Below the pieces are notes generated by a model, which saw only the letters and a list, made by a program, of their open reading frames with translations, was not told where the DNA came from and searched no databases. The position numbers were made by a program, and so were the translations under genes. Positions 24,199 through 36,000 of a DNA stretch of 64,000 nucleotides are shown here, piece after piece. The stretch comes from Cordia subcordata (taxonomy: Eukaryota > Streptophyta > Magnoliopsida > Boraginales > Cordiaceae). The stretch spans positions 12,898,501 to 12,962,500 of the forward strand of contig JAPTOF010000008.1 in the NCBI GenBank assembly GCA_028554755.1, given 5' to 3'. How positions within the stretch are numbered: position 1 is the stretch's first letter; every line of letters begins with the position of its first letter.

Positions 24199-25346
24199 GT
24201 TAGATTAAAGATCTCTGGAGGCCTAGGGGAAACTGGTAGCAGCATATATAAGATTTATGACTATATATGGTTAATTAGTTCTTGAGACCTACTATGACCT
24301 CAACTTTAAGGGGTACAAGTGATGTTTGTTAATAGGGTTTGATGTGTGTATAAATAAAACTATATTAATAGGTTTATGGGATATTAAAATTAATGTGTTA
24401 TCTCAATGTTTAAGTGGGTGATCTAATTAGATACAAGTGTGAGTAGCTTTTGTGAAACAAATGGGCAAAATTACATGTATATAAGTGTGTATTAAAGAGT
24501 TGTAATAGATGTGTATTTTGTTGGTTGTAAGTGGAACATTTCTTCCATATTTTTCACTTCTCTTCCCATTTCATTCATTTTTTTGAATGGGATTCTGGTT
24601 GCATGGGTTTAATAGCCTTGTTATTGCAAACTATTAATTAATCCACTGTTCATCCTGGCTGTTATGGATCCGAGTCTCATAATAATCTAGTTACCATGCT
24701 TTGATTTGTATTTCGTGTATAACCTTTCATTCTTTAATTTGCCAATTTAAGTGAGCCATTAGTTAAGCATAACTTTGATGCTAAATTTTGTTAGGATAAC
24801 CCCATACCCCATAATAAGCATGGTTAGTATTATTAGTTCACTCTAGCATGTTGATAATGGAGAAGTTATATCTAAACTATTAGAATTCCTTTTGTAATCT
24901 AATATCATTTTTTGTTACAATCAATTATTATTTTTTCAAGTTCCATGGCAGCTTTACATTTATAAGAGTGAACCTCACTCATTTTAATAATGCTAATCAT
25001 GTTGTATACTTAAATTCTATATTAGCTTGGTGACTCATTAAGATCATGGAAGAGATCAAGTTATATGATAAATAGAATTAAACGCCAATAGCTTCATCTA
25101 TGCAAGCCCTTTTAAATATGTTGTAATTTACTAGTATTCACTATAGGCATTTAATTTTCATGTGAAACTACTATAATCATGAGGTACTTAAGTACTATAC
25201 GAAGATGCATTTTCCCTTCTCTAAAATGAGTTCAAGTAATTAAATTATCTTGTGAATGTCCCTAAAAGTTTTGTGCCTTCTCTAATGTGCAATGATTAAA
25301 TTAGTAAAGCCTTAAAATTTAATCATGGTATTCTTGCATCCAGGAT
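24199..25346. other. Non-coding remnant downstream of the primer-binding site
   Basis: AT-rich with no retroelement domain or other gene. It may be the decayed leader of the element whose 5' LTR ends at 24183, or unrelated sequence. Confidence 0.4.
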
Positions 25347-25883
25347 ACAATATAATACCTGGGCATAGCTTGTCCAATTCAATTCAAAACCTCATCTTGG
25401 CATATGGGATTCGTTCCCACCATTTTATATTCCAAACTCTTTTCTTACAAATGCCTAGAATCATGGCAAAAAAGTTGGAAGCATGTTGGTTTGGTCCAAG
25501 AGCCAAACTTATGAATAAAAGAAAAGTAACGAAGCCAAAAGACAAGAAAATAAAATCCCAACCCCAAAATATGCACAAAATGACGTGATTTACCCTCTCT
25601 CCCTCTCAACTCCTCTCCGAAGACCAAAACCCAACACCCCATATTTTATAGCTCAAAATCTTAATTGCAATTATAAGATAAACAACAACTAAGTGGGAAG
25701 AAATTAACGGGTTGTAAAAGATTTGCACCCTAATTGTGAATCTTTTCGGAGATTAAGGAGTACACCAACTATTAGGAATTTTAAACCTTCTAATAGCTAT
25801 ATTGGAAGCGAGGTAAGTAGAATTTTACTATCCCTTCATGTACCTTGTTAAACTACACATAGTCCATGATTATTTATTTGAGT

Positions 25884-26934
25884 TTTAATTGTTGGTTCTC
25901 TGGTATGATTAATGGTGAGTTGGTAGGTTACTTTAAATCAAGTAGAGAACTCAGGAAGTGCTTTTATTCATTATTGCAGCAGAATACTTCTCTAGAGGAC
26001 TTGATCATCTTTTCTAGACCTCTCCAGGTATCAGGTTTAAGACAAACGCCAACATGCATGTCTGTCATCTTGCCTTTGCAGACGACATGATAATCTTTAT
26101 GAATGGGAGCAAATCCGCTATCAGGATAATTGCTAATTTCTTGAATCACTACGAGACAGTTTCTAGCCAGAAGGTTAACAAAGAAAAACGTGGTTTTGTT
26201 TTGCCCAAAAACACGTCTATTAGTAGAGCTCAAATCGTATCCAATGTCACTGGTTTCAAGCATCATCAGCTACCAGTTACATATTTAGGGGTGCCACTCT
26301 CTAAAGGCAACAAGAAAAAGTTTCTTTTTGACAATATCATTGAAAAAGTTCAGCAGAAATTTGGAAGTTGGGAATCCAGAATGCTATCAGCAGGAGGTCG
26401 AATAGTGCTTCTCAAAAGTGTGCTAGCTTCTATGCCATTATATCTTATGCGGGTAGTTATGCTCCTCTTGGTGTTTTTGCAAAGCTGGAAAAAATATTCG
26501 ACAAGTTTATTTGGGGAGACATTACTGGGGCAAAAACAATATCATTGGGCATTTTGGGACAAAGCTTTGTGCTCCATTCTTAGAAAGGGTGTTGGCTTTC
26601 ATCACATAAAAGATACGAACGATGTAATGGGCCTAAAGTTATGGTGGCGCTGTAGAATATCTAATGGGCTTTGGGCTTCGTTTATGAATACGAAATACTG
26701 TAATAATGCTCCAATGAACATGGCTTCGAGCAAGCCTAGTGACTCACATGTTTGGAAGAGAATTCTCAGGCGCGCGGGGCTTGGAGAGGCGAATCTTAGA
26801 TGGAGATTAGGAAGAGGTAACGTTCTTTTCTGGCATGATATACGGTGGAATAAGCAGCCTTATCACAGCTGTGTGACATCAAACGTGTCCCTCTTTTACG
26901 TGTTAATCAGCTCTGGAATAATAGCTCTTGGAAC
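25884..26934 (+). pseudogene. LINE reverse transcriptase fragment
   Basis: The frame 25866-25955 reads WFSGMINGELVGYF and KSSRELR, the usual run-up to the RT active site; a short deletion or shift follows, where the usual QGDPLSP block is missing. From 26054 another frame gives CHLAFADDMIIF with the catalytic FADD at 26074-26088, then YLGVPLS and the conserved GGRIVLLKSVLASMPLY. A further shift near 26440-26460 moves the text GVFAKLEKIFDKFIWGD into a third frame. Later text (WWRCRISNGLWA, RLGRGNVLFWHD) is the connecting region before the zinc-binding domain. The hAT insertion at 26935 ends the frame. Confidence 0.8.
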
Positions 26935-27463
26935 TAGAGGTAAGCATTATTCGGTTATAACCGAATATCTAAACCGAACCTAACCAAAATACCAAATTCG
27001 GTTGGTTATTTTTTAGTTTGGTTCGGTTTCAATTACTAAAAATGAAAAAAATCAGTTTTCAATTTGGTTTCTGTTATTTTTCTAAAATTTCGGTTAATAA
27101 TCGAATAATCGAATAGTTACTTTGTCATTAACAATTTTTATTTAGTTATTATTTTTCAAGTTTACATTCATATATATTTATAAGTTTATATCATTCTTAT
27201 ATGCATAATGTAAATTTTTATGATAGATATTGGAATTTGATTATTACAATTATAAAGAAATTTAGATTTTGAATTAGTTAATGTTTGATTTTTTAAAAAT
27301 AATTTGATTATATCCAAAACTGAACCGAAAAAATTCGGTTAAATAATTTCAGTTACTAGTATAGTTCGGTTCAATTTCAGTTATCAATTTTTAAAATTTC
27401 AAAAATTCGGTTATTAAAATTCAGTTTGGATTTCAGTTTAGTTAAACCGAACGCTCACGCCTA
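26935..27463. mobile_element. hAT MITE inserted in the LINE
   Basis: The ends are TAGAGGTAAGCATTATTCGG and, from the other side, TAGGCGTGAGCGTTCGG. The flanks CTTGGAAC (26927-26934) and CCTGGGAC (27464-27471) match at 6 of 8 bases. The interior is 529 bp of AT-rich sequence with many TTCGGTT and AACCGAA motifs, similar in design to the element at 23234-23791. There is no transposase. Confidence 0.7.
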
Positions 27464-28544
27464 CCTGGGACATGGGTAAGCTCACAACTATACTTCCTTT
27501 GCATCTGGCTTATGACGTTTCTGATTTGTTAACGATGGAAATGATTGCCGTTTATGGGCACCGGCTGCTAATGGTCTGTTTTCCCTTAGTAGTGCATGGC
27601 GATTAATACGGAACACACGAAACAATTCTACAGTTGCGTCTGTTATGTGGCATAAGATCATACCTTCTAAAATCTCCTTTCTTTGGAGATTAGTTAATGA
27701 TTGGCTCCCTATGAATCTTAGGCTCAAAAGGAAAGGAATTGCTATTGCAGCGAAGTGTCAATGCTGCTATGAGGAGGAGTCTTTGGAACATGTGTGTTTG
27801 TTTGGTTCGAAAGTTATAAGGGTGTGGGCATATTTTGAGGAGTTGTTCAACATTGATCCTGCTCAGATTTCCTCTATTGGTTCTTTGATTATGAAATATG
27901 TTACTTCTGGAAAATATGTTTCAAATGGGCATATGCATACTTTTTGTTTTGATTTTTGTGCTATGGTTGTTATGGCTTGAAAGAAATGCAACTAAGTACT
28001 TTCAAAAGGAGTTTAGAGCTGATCATATTATTTGGAGAGTCAAATCGCTGGTTTATCCACTAGCGCGCGCTGGATTTTTATTAGACGAGCATTAGCGAGG
28101 CGATTTTCAACTGGCTGCAGATTTTGGTTATGATGATTGAGATAATAAGCGCTTAACCTTAATGGCCATTAACTAGATCAAGCCTCAAAAAGGAAGGTTT
28201 AAGCTCAATGTCGATGGTAATATTCATGTTGAGAGGGGTACCTCTGGAGGGGGAGGGGTTATTAGAGATTGGACTGGTTGCTTCGTAGTTGGTTTTGCTG
28301 ACCGTTATGGCAATGTTAGTGTCCTTAATGCAGAAATCCTCGCTCTTATGCGTGCATTGTTGTCATCCTCGTCCTTGGGGGACTCTGTGGGACCCTGGGA
28401 GATATGTTATGATATCTTGAAAGCTCGGAGTTTATTGAAAAATCTCCAGGGTGGCATCTCACATGTGGTTCGGGAAGACAATATGGTTGCTGATTACTTG
28501 GCTAATTTGGGTGCTGTTTCTCGTTTCTCTCAACTCATTAGATC
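27464..28544 (+). pseudogene. LINE zinc-binding RT domain and RNase H fragment
   Basis: From 27640 the frame reads MWHKIIPSKISFLWRL followed by CQCCYEEESLEHVCLFG, the Cys/His pattern of the zf-RVT domain, with C, C, H and C in order. After a shift near 27990, the RNase H begins at 28196: KLNVDGN holds the first Asp, NAEILALMRAL the Glu, and VREDNMVADYLANLG the last Asp. The text between is partly deleted. The frame meets the solo LTR at 28545, so the annotated open frame to 28617 has a false C-terminus; the LINE reading continues after 31432. Confidence 0.75.
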
Positions 28545-31432
28545 TGTCACCCCTCAAATCCACCTACCTGAACTCGGGGCCGTGATCACCGCGAGCTTAA
28601 AAGATCGCTCCTCCTAAACTTACAAGGCTCTAAAATGCAAGACAGAAAACTAAAACTCACAAATATTTTCATCAGAGTACTAATACCATCATGGCTAGTT
28701 ATTTTACAAGTCCGAATTTTTACATATAATCCAAGCCATATAAAAAATTCAAGGCAAATTAAATTACATTAGTATCGCCATTAATGTCCTCTCCGGAATA
28801 ACCCAAATCATCACCCCTGCAAATTCGTGTAAATAATATAATGAGCGAAATAAAGCTCAGTAAGTGGACACCCGGGATGAGACCTACGAGTGGTCCTAAC
28901 CAGAGACACCAGATCAGAATCAATAATAGACACTAGTAAATAGCATAATTCAGGCAGACAGAAGTCACTTAGATAAACTGATAAACAAAGCCAAGTCAGA
29001 ACCAGAGTGCAACTAAGAGCTGCGATATTAATATTAAAACGGGCAACCTCAGGCCCCATGCCACAACGCCTCCGTTCGAACGGGCCAGAATCATATATAT
29101 GGGCAACCTCAGGCCCCACGCCACAACGCCTCCGTTCGACGGGCACAGAAAAAGATCAGATATATATATATATATATACACGACAGTCTCACCCGCCGGC
29201 TGGGTGTCACAGCTCTAAAGCAACACACTCATCCACAGAAAAAATACACCAAATAATTCCAGAATCATGGGATCCCAACACATCAGATATAGGCTCAGAA
29301 TTCTGATTTTGCACTGACAATTTGGATTGAGAAAATAATACTACTCAGAAAACTCAAGTCAAGTGGAAAGGAAAGAGAACGAAATACTAGAGTACAGATA
29401 GGTAGTCCAACTTATCTCAAACTAGCTCAATAATCAAGTCCCCTTCTTTCTAGTAATTATAACAAGTTATCGTTAATGTTATAATAAACAACTTCAGAGT
29501 CAGGATCACACTTTCTAATAACAGGATAACAGAAGAGAATTCAAAGTGAATAATATTAACAATAACTCATTAAACACATGCAAAAATAAGGTTGTAACGC
29601 TAATTAAGATAATAATCTCAAATTAACATAATATAAATTTTTATACTATTTCATGAGTACACCTAATAAACTGGCGTCTAGCAATCTAATGGGTTCATTC
29701 TCATAATGCTCCAAAATCTTACAAATTTAACTTAGATTAGGATATAAACCATGAAAGAAATAATAAGCAATAATAAACTAACTCAATTCTTCACCTCCCT
29801 AATATCACATGAATTCTAGTTAACTAAGCAGTACAATTGTCAAGGGCATAATTAACTGATAACAAGTCAATAGGAAAGAATTCAAATGGAATAATGAACC
29901 ATAATAATCCGATTAAATCCATCCATCTCATGTCAATCTATTTAACTACGCCAAACTAGTCTTGATAGAAACATTAATCTTATTTTAGCTTTCTTTTCTT
30001 TTACTGAAATTGTAGTTAGCAGGCATACGTAGCTAATTGACACACGGAAACTAATTTATAGATATTCATAAGCCGTCATGCCATCATTACCTTAATTCAC
30101 TGAACTTGATTTTAACCAATTCCACTATAATATCATAAGTCAGGTCGCACACAAATTCACTAGTTGATGACAGGCACAAAACGCTTGTGAATCTCGTTAC
30201 TTGTTCGAGTTTAAATTTAAAACCATATATTTCTCCCTACCTTCAGTCTAAATATGCATTTCAAATCAATCTCCACATACTAAAAGGAACACATACAGGT
30301 TTAATAGCTAACCAAAACACCACTATAATTACAATTCTCCTTATTTTTCGGAGCATATTTTAGAGCCAAGTTTCCACCTTCCAACTTCTCAGCCTTACAC
30401 ACAAAACAAAAATAACAACTCTTATAAAAATAGAACAAATAAAGCAAACTAGTTTGGAATCATGGATATGTATTCAAAGACAAATGAAATAAATTTCTAC
30501 CAATTCCAATAATATACCCAACTCACATGTAATTCTTAACTTGTACCTCCGAGTTCGACATAAGTATAACATATTTTAACCTCGGCTAAATTCTTTCACA
30601 TTGACTCTCAAGCACACTTATGAATCTAGATTCATGCTCATAGATACTTACATATAAGCACATCATAATCGTATATTTACTAGTCCTACCAAATCCACCC
30701 GTAACTAATACATGTAGTCATTTATATTTATGAGCATACAACACATCCTCCTTATACAAACATTGTTATACATGCACACATGCCCTATTATACCCAAGTC
30801 CAAGATAGAATTACTTATGTTCTATACTTTACAAGTCCCAAAATCTACATTCAAAATATAATCATTTAACTCTAAAGCTTCCTCTATGATAACAAACAAA
30901 ATCTTAGTTATTTACTTCTATTTTTATTCCATAATTTTTTTGAAATATCATCCCAAAATACACTCATCACCAATACACTTGAACACGTATGTATAGAACT
31001 AAAATCATAATCATTTGTAGATTTAAGCAAACATTCACGTATAAACACATGTACTTTAACTATTCACAAATTATTAGCATGATTAATGTGATATAACTAC
31101 AAAATGAGAATAGATAAACAAGGTTACCTCAAAAGCTAGCATGTAGAGCTTTAATAAAAGCAAAAGCAAGAGCAAGATCACAATTTTTTTTTCTCCTTTC
31201 TTCTTTCTTTTCTCTGCTTAGCCGCGTGTGTTTGTTTTTGTGTTTTTGTTTGGGTTTTGGGTCCAACGGGAAAAGGAAAAGAGAAAGGGAAATTGGGGGT
31301 TGGTGGGATATTTGGGCAACTACTCCAACACTTGCCATAATAGGACAATAGCAAATTACACCACCACACACGTGTAAAGGCATGCATTAAGTCGTAAGTT
31401 TGTTTTTTTTTTTTTTTAGACCGGGTATTACA
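28545..31432 (-). mobile_element. Solo LTR (2888 bp) inserted in the LINE
   Basis: On the minus strand it begins TGTAATACCCGG (31432) and ends GGGGTGACA (28545). The flanking pentamers AGATC (28540-28544) and AGATT (31433-31437) match at 4 of 5 bases, and the LINE reading resumes across the site. The minus strand carries the family signals: donor GAG/GTAACC (intron start 31127), the TGAGC...GCTCA hairpin near 28850, and acceptor GCAG at 28817-28820. A 60-bp tandem pair lies at 29042-29158 and a (TA)n tract at 29159-29178. No coding region. Confidence 0.7.
29042..29158. repeat. 60-bp tandem duplication inside the solo LTR
   Basis: GGGCAACCTCAGGCCCCA and CCACAACGCCTCCGTTCGA occur in both halves (from 29041 and 29101), with small differences. 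It is much richer in GC than the rest of the LTR. The related LTRs at 34030-34160 and 37840-38030 have looser repeats with GGGTA-AAGGCCC at the same relative place. Confidence 0.8.
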
Positions 31433-32254
31433 AGATTGGTGTCTGAAGATAGAAAGCTTGGTAGACTATTATAGTGTGATTTTCTAGGATTGTCATATAT
31501 TTGCAAGAAGTAATTATATGTTTAGCTTAAACGCTAGCTTTTTCTTGTATTCTTGTTTTTGATGGCCTGGAACATCTTCTTTTCTGATCAATAAAATGCC
31601 CTTCTAATCAGCTTTATTGAAAAAAAAAAGTTTATTTGGAATTTCTTTTCAAATCTACAAGTTTAGGCCACATTTGGTGAAAGTGGAAAATCTATTTAAC
31701 ATGAATCTAATGTCGTGAAACTCTAAACTTTTTTACTTATATTAATTTGTAATGTCACAATTAGTGTTATGTGAAGCTAACTAAGCATTGTGGAATCTGA
31801 ATCATGTTTGTGTTGGATGCTAATTATGGCACTATTGTTGTGGAATCTGACTATGTTGTTGTCTTTATTATTAATTAGTGGTTTATGTGTTTTAGTTACT
31901 CGATGAGGGTAAACCTACTTATTGAGCACTGTGTTGTTCACTTCTAACTTTTCCCACCTTGCAGACCATCAAGTGTAGTTAAGGGATTTCTAGGCTAGAA
32001 GGAGATGTGAAGAACCAAGTGACTTTAATAATGACTGGGATATCAAGTTTATAGTTGGAGATTTGCCATGTAATCATAGTATCGACAATGTATGTTGTTT
32101 TAGGAATTTCAAAATATATAATTGTGGCTAATGGATTTATCAACGGGATAGAGAGAGCTTAGCCTTGCAAGCTTAGGAAGTTTCACCCTTCCTACGCGTG
32201 TGGCGGTCTTGCTCCTAGACTTGTAGCAACAAATCCTCGGGGCATGACAACAAT

Positions 32255-33070
32255 TCTTATCATCCTTTGTTTTTATGTCCTGTCCTTTAATTACCACTTT
32301 GGAAATCTCCTTGGTCCTTAAATCGTTACTTAATGAGATTTCACTTGGTTTGAAAATTATTTTGCCACTGCCTTACTTTAATATCTCATTACAATTGTTA
32401 ACTGATAATTTTGCTACTTAAGGTTAAAAGAAAATTCTTGTAAGACTAATCTTACAAAGGCAGGTATCATGCTTTGAATTTCTTTCTTCCAATAGAAAGC
32501 ACTTTAATTAGTAGTCAAGTGATTAACGTAACTTTCACCCATATAAGACCAGCTTATGTTTAAATATACTAAAGTTATTGTCCATTGACATATTCTATTA
32601 TTTTGAATTCCCTAAGTTGGTCGTATATTGCTTTTTATAGCTAATTAAAAATTATGATAATTCATTTGAAACTGCAACATTTGAATCATCATAATTGTCC
32701 ATTATAATCCAATTCATGTTTAATTTGATAGCTTTTGTTTCATTTTCAACCTTCTAGCGAGTTAAAATTTAAAGTAATTATGATACTTCTTCAATATCTG
32801 TTTCTTGGTCATAGATTGTTTAGGACGTTCTGTCATCTACCGTTTGTGATGGAATTGTAGTTTCTTCCTCTTTATGCTACAAGGAAAACATTCACACATT
32901 CTTGATCAAGAAAGAAATCTACTTATATTCTCTTTTGAGTATTTGTCTATTTTTTTGTTATACATGAGAACTAATCATTGACGGTCCAAATGCCTTCATC
33001 CTAACAAAATTTCGTGATCTTATTGTTTGGACTCTGGGTTATATATCCATAATAACGAAAAACTTGTGTG
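32255..33070. other. AT-rich DNA between two LTRs
   Basis: No gene or repeat recognised; only short spurious frames. Confidence 0.5.
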
Positions 33071-33075
33071 ATACT

Positions 33076-36000
33076 TGTAATGATCATGGGAAAAAAATAG
33101 GGCATTGATATTTTTTTGATATCTCATACTACAAAAAATTTTGGGAGTAGTGGAGTTCAACAAATTCTAGTGAGGTAGTGGTTTAAAAATTAGGCACTAT
33201 TTTTGGTCATGGTGCATGATAGATTTGAGAAAAAGCTAGAGTCCTATTTATCTTTAAATAAAACAAAATGGTTAGAGTTCTAAGCAAAGCCAAGAATTCA
33301 GCAGTCTCCTTCCTTGGACTTGCATAATGCCACTAGAGTTGTAATTAAAATTGGCCATGCATAGAAATAGAGCTTTTAGGTGATCAAAGTCTATTACTTT
33401 AAGGTAAAATCCTTGATATCAGTTTACTCTTGTTGGCATATGTCACGCCCCGAAAACTTAAGGCTTGAGACGCGACACGCCGTGGACCAAGAGGAGTGAA
33501 CCCCTCGAACCACAAGACTACTAAAACCTCAATAACCAAACAGAGCACTAAATACCATAAATTATTGAAACAAAAACTATGAGCTCCAACATGTAGCAAG
33601 AAAACTCCAAATAACTATTACAAGTTTTCGCCAAACCAGCACATCTAACATGGACCAAAAATATCAAAGCAGTCTCTTATCACTAAGATCTAATACTCAA
33701 AATACTCTTAAAGATAAGGTCATTCCCTATCGCAAACGTGCATCCTCTTACTCGTGATCATCTGTAAGAACATAAAAATATAAGGGTGAGCGAATCGAAT
33801 GCTCAGTAAGTAAGAGTCTTTCCCCCAAGATAGAACAAACGTTGAATATCAGAATAATAGGAAAGTTAAAACAAGATAACACGTTCCCTGAAGGACATTA
33901 AAGAAATATGGGAGCGCATAGATTAAAATTTATAATAATCATAGCAATAATTTAACTCGCAAAAGAATATATACTGAAATTCATGTAACCTGAGTTGTGA
34001 CTATACTGTAGCGTTTTAATCATAATAAAGTCATGACGAGGGTACAAAGCCCTCAAATCTCAATCATGATTATATCAAAAGATGGGTATAAGGCCCCCAC
34101 TGGCACACATGATATGGGTACAAGGCCCTTACAGGCGCTCACATGATAGGGGAGTATACCCCAACAAGCTCAAACAAACATGAAATGGGATCCCAAAATT
34201 TCACGAGAGAGCGAATATTCGCCAATCAAGTCATATCATATTTTGTCAAGTCATGTATCAAATCATATCATATCAAGTTCGATAATATTATGATAAAACG
34301 CTACATCATAGCACTACATAAATTATTGGGGTCAATCTTAAACAAGATAATAGTAGTGAAAAAGGATAGTTACTTAGAATTGAGGATCAGGAGAAAAGAA
34401 TCGAATTGGATCATGTGATAAGAATAAAGGTGAATTTATTTTTCCCAAGCATGACTAATACAATAACCATGTCATAAGTAAATAGACATGACAAAGAGTC
34501 CACTGGTCAATGAATTTGGTTTCTAAACATAAAGTGGTAGACTACTGACATGAGTGAGGATCATATAACTTTCCAGTCGAAGAAACCAAGTCACCAACAG
34601 AAGGTCAAAATCGTACATGCTGGCCAAGGCAGTGAACAGAGAATTTTTGAACCATAATTTCACGAAGTATAAAACTTGAATGAAGCAAGTGAGAATTATT
34701 CTTTTCTTTTAAAGAAAATCAGATAGCAACGCAAGGGTAAGAAATAATATGAGTTAGTGAAAAAAATCAATAATAATTGTAATAATAACAAAAAAATAAT
34801 AATAATAATAAAATAAATAAATAAAATAAGAGAAATAGTTATTATTAATTCACAAATTTAATAATAGAGTAATAATAATAAATGAGTAAAAACTCGTTCC
34901 CAACTTGTCAACTTGGGAGATACTGAAGCATGAAAACATAAGAATCTTTTGTTCTGGTTGGTTAGTCATAGAAGAAAATTTTCACAAACAGACGACCCTT
35001 CGTAATCAAGATTAGAAATTTTCTTTCAAGATTAAAAGCTTGCGTCATAAAATCTAAAAATTAATAAAATAATCATAAATCAAATATTACAAAGAAAACG
35101 TCAAACCCCATAAATTATTAAGATTTTTTTTCTTTTGTCTCGAAAGAGCATGTACATCAAAAATACAATAAAATAATATAAAATAAACTATAATACAATT
35201 CATGAAATCTAGAATAGAATTTAATTACAAAATCATTTAGATGTATTGAAAATAACTTTCTCATCAATAAGAATCCAAACTAGGCTTGGAAATTATGTAT
35301 ATATATTTATATATAAGATACAGAAAAAAAAATAATAAAAATAAACCTCAAACTCTGAATAGTCAAACCAAAACTGCCAACAAAGTTTAGGTCATGAAAT
35401 ACAAAGGGAATAAAATTTATTTCTCCTTTGGATCAAAACTGGAAATAAAAGCAAAGGAAAAAAAAAAAAGACTAACAGAGCCAAGACAAGAGGAATTTGA
35501 AAAGAAGTATATTGTATTGGCCATGTCTAACTTGTGAAACCAATACTAAAGCAATGCGAACTTTTATGTGAATACATGTATATATGTCTTAAAATGATTA
35601 ACTTCCATACGCTGATGAAAAATAAAATAAAATAAAATTAAATGAAAAAGAGCTCAGACCAATGGAAGTTTAAAATTCTATGAAATGGCCATGATCTGGC
35701 GTCGTAAGTAGTTTCAGATTTTTTTTTTTTTTGGTTCCTAAATAAGTAGCCTTTGCAGAGTCTTTGACAAAATTTTGAAGAAAACAAAATCCAAAGAATT
35801 GAAGGAGACGTCATCTATTATTTGACTAGATCAAATTCAGCCAACTCGCGTGGCCATCACCTGTGCATATGTTTTTGTGAGATAAAAAGGGACTGTGGGC
35901 TACATAGCAGGAGCCATGAGGAATTGATGAATTCAACCTAAATATACAAATGAAAGCTTCTGTAATTGATTGAATGGAAATAACGATCAAGGCATGATAT

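Larger units (their letters stand above)
25881..31629 (+). mobile_element. LINE (non-LTR retrotransposon), 5' truncated, carrying two later insertions
   Basis: The coding order is reverse transcriptase, zinc-binding RT-associated domain, then RNase H, as in plant L1-type LINEs. It begins inside the RT domain, so the first ORF and endonuclease are missing. The 3' end has AATAAA at 31590 and an A10 tail (31620-31629). An exact 8-bp direct repeat, TTTATTTG, flanks it (25873-25880 and 31631-31638). A hAT MITE (26935-27463) and a solo LTR (28545-31432) are inserted in it. Removing these leaves about 2.3 kb. Frameshifts and stops make it dead. Confidence 0.8.
25352..32249 (+). mobile_element. Older solo LTR of the same family, split by a LINE
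   Basis: The left part is 25352-25880 and the right part 31639-32249, about 1.1 kb when put together. The left part has CTATTAGGAATTTTAAACC and GAGGTAAGTAGAATTTTAC; the right part has CTTATTGAGCACT...GTTCACTTC, CCTTGCAGACCATCAAG and TGGATTTATCAACGGGATAGAGA, matching the LTR at 22176 in order. It ends GGGGCATGACA. The left end is degenerate (ATAATACCTGGG instead of TGTAATACC). ACAAT occurs on both sides (25347-25351 and 32250-32254) as a probable target duplication. Confidence 0.6.

Noticed and set aside
28348..28617. RNase H frame taken to its stop at 28617
   Set aside because: The last ~24 codons are read from the inserted LTR that starts at 28545.
22176..32249. LTRs at 22176-24183 and 25352-32249 as the two ends of one element
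   Set aside because: Outer flanks (TCAAG and ACAAT) do not match, the LTRs are unequally diverged, and the right one has its own candidate duplication.
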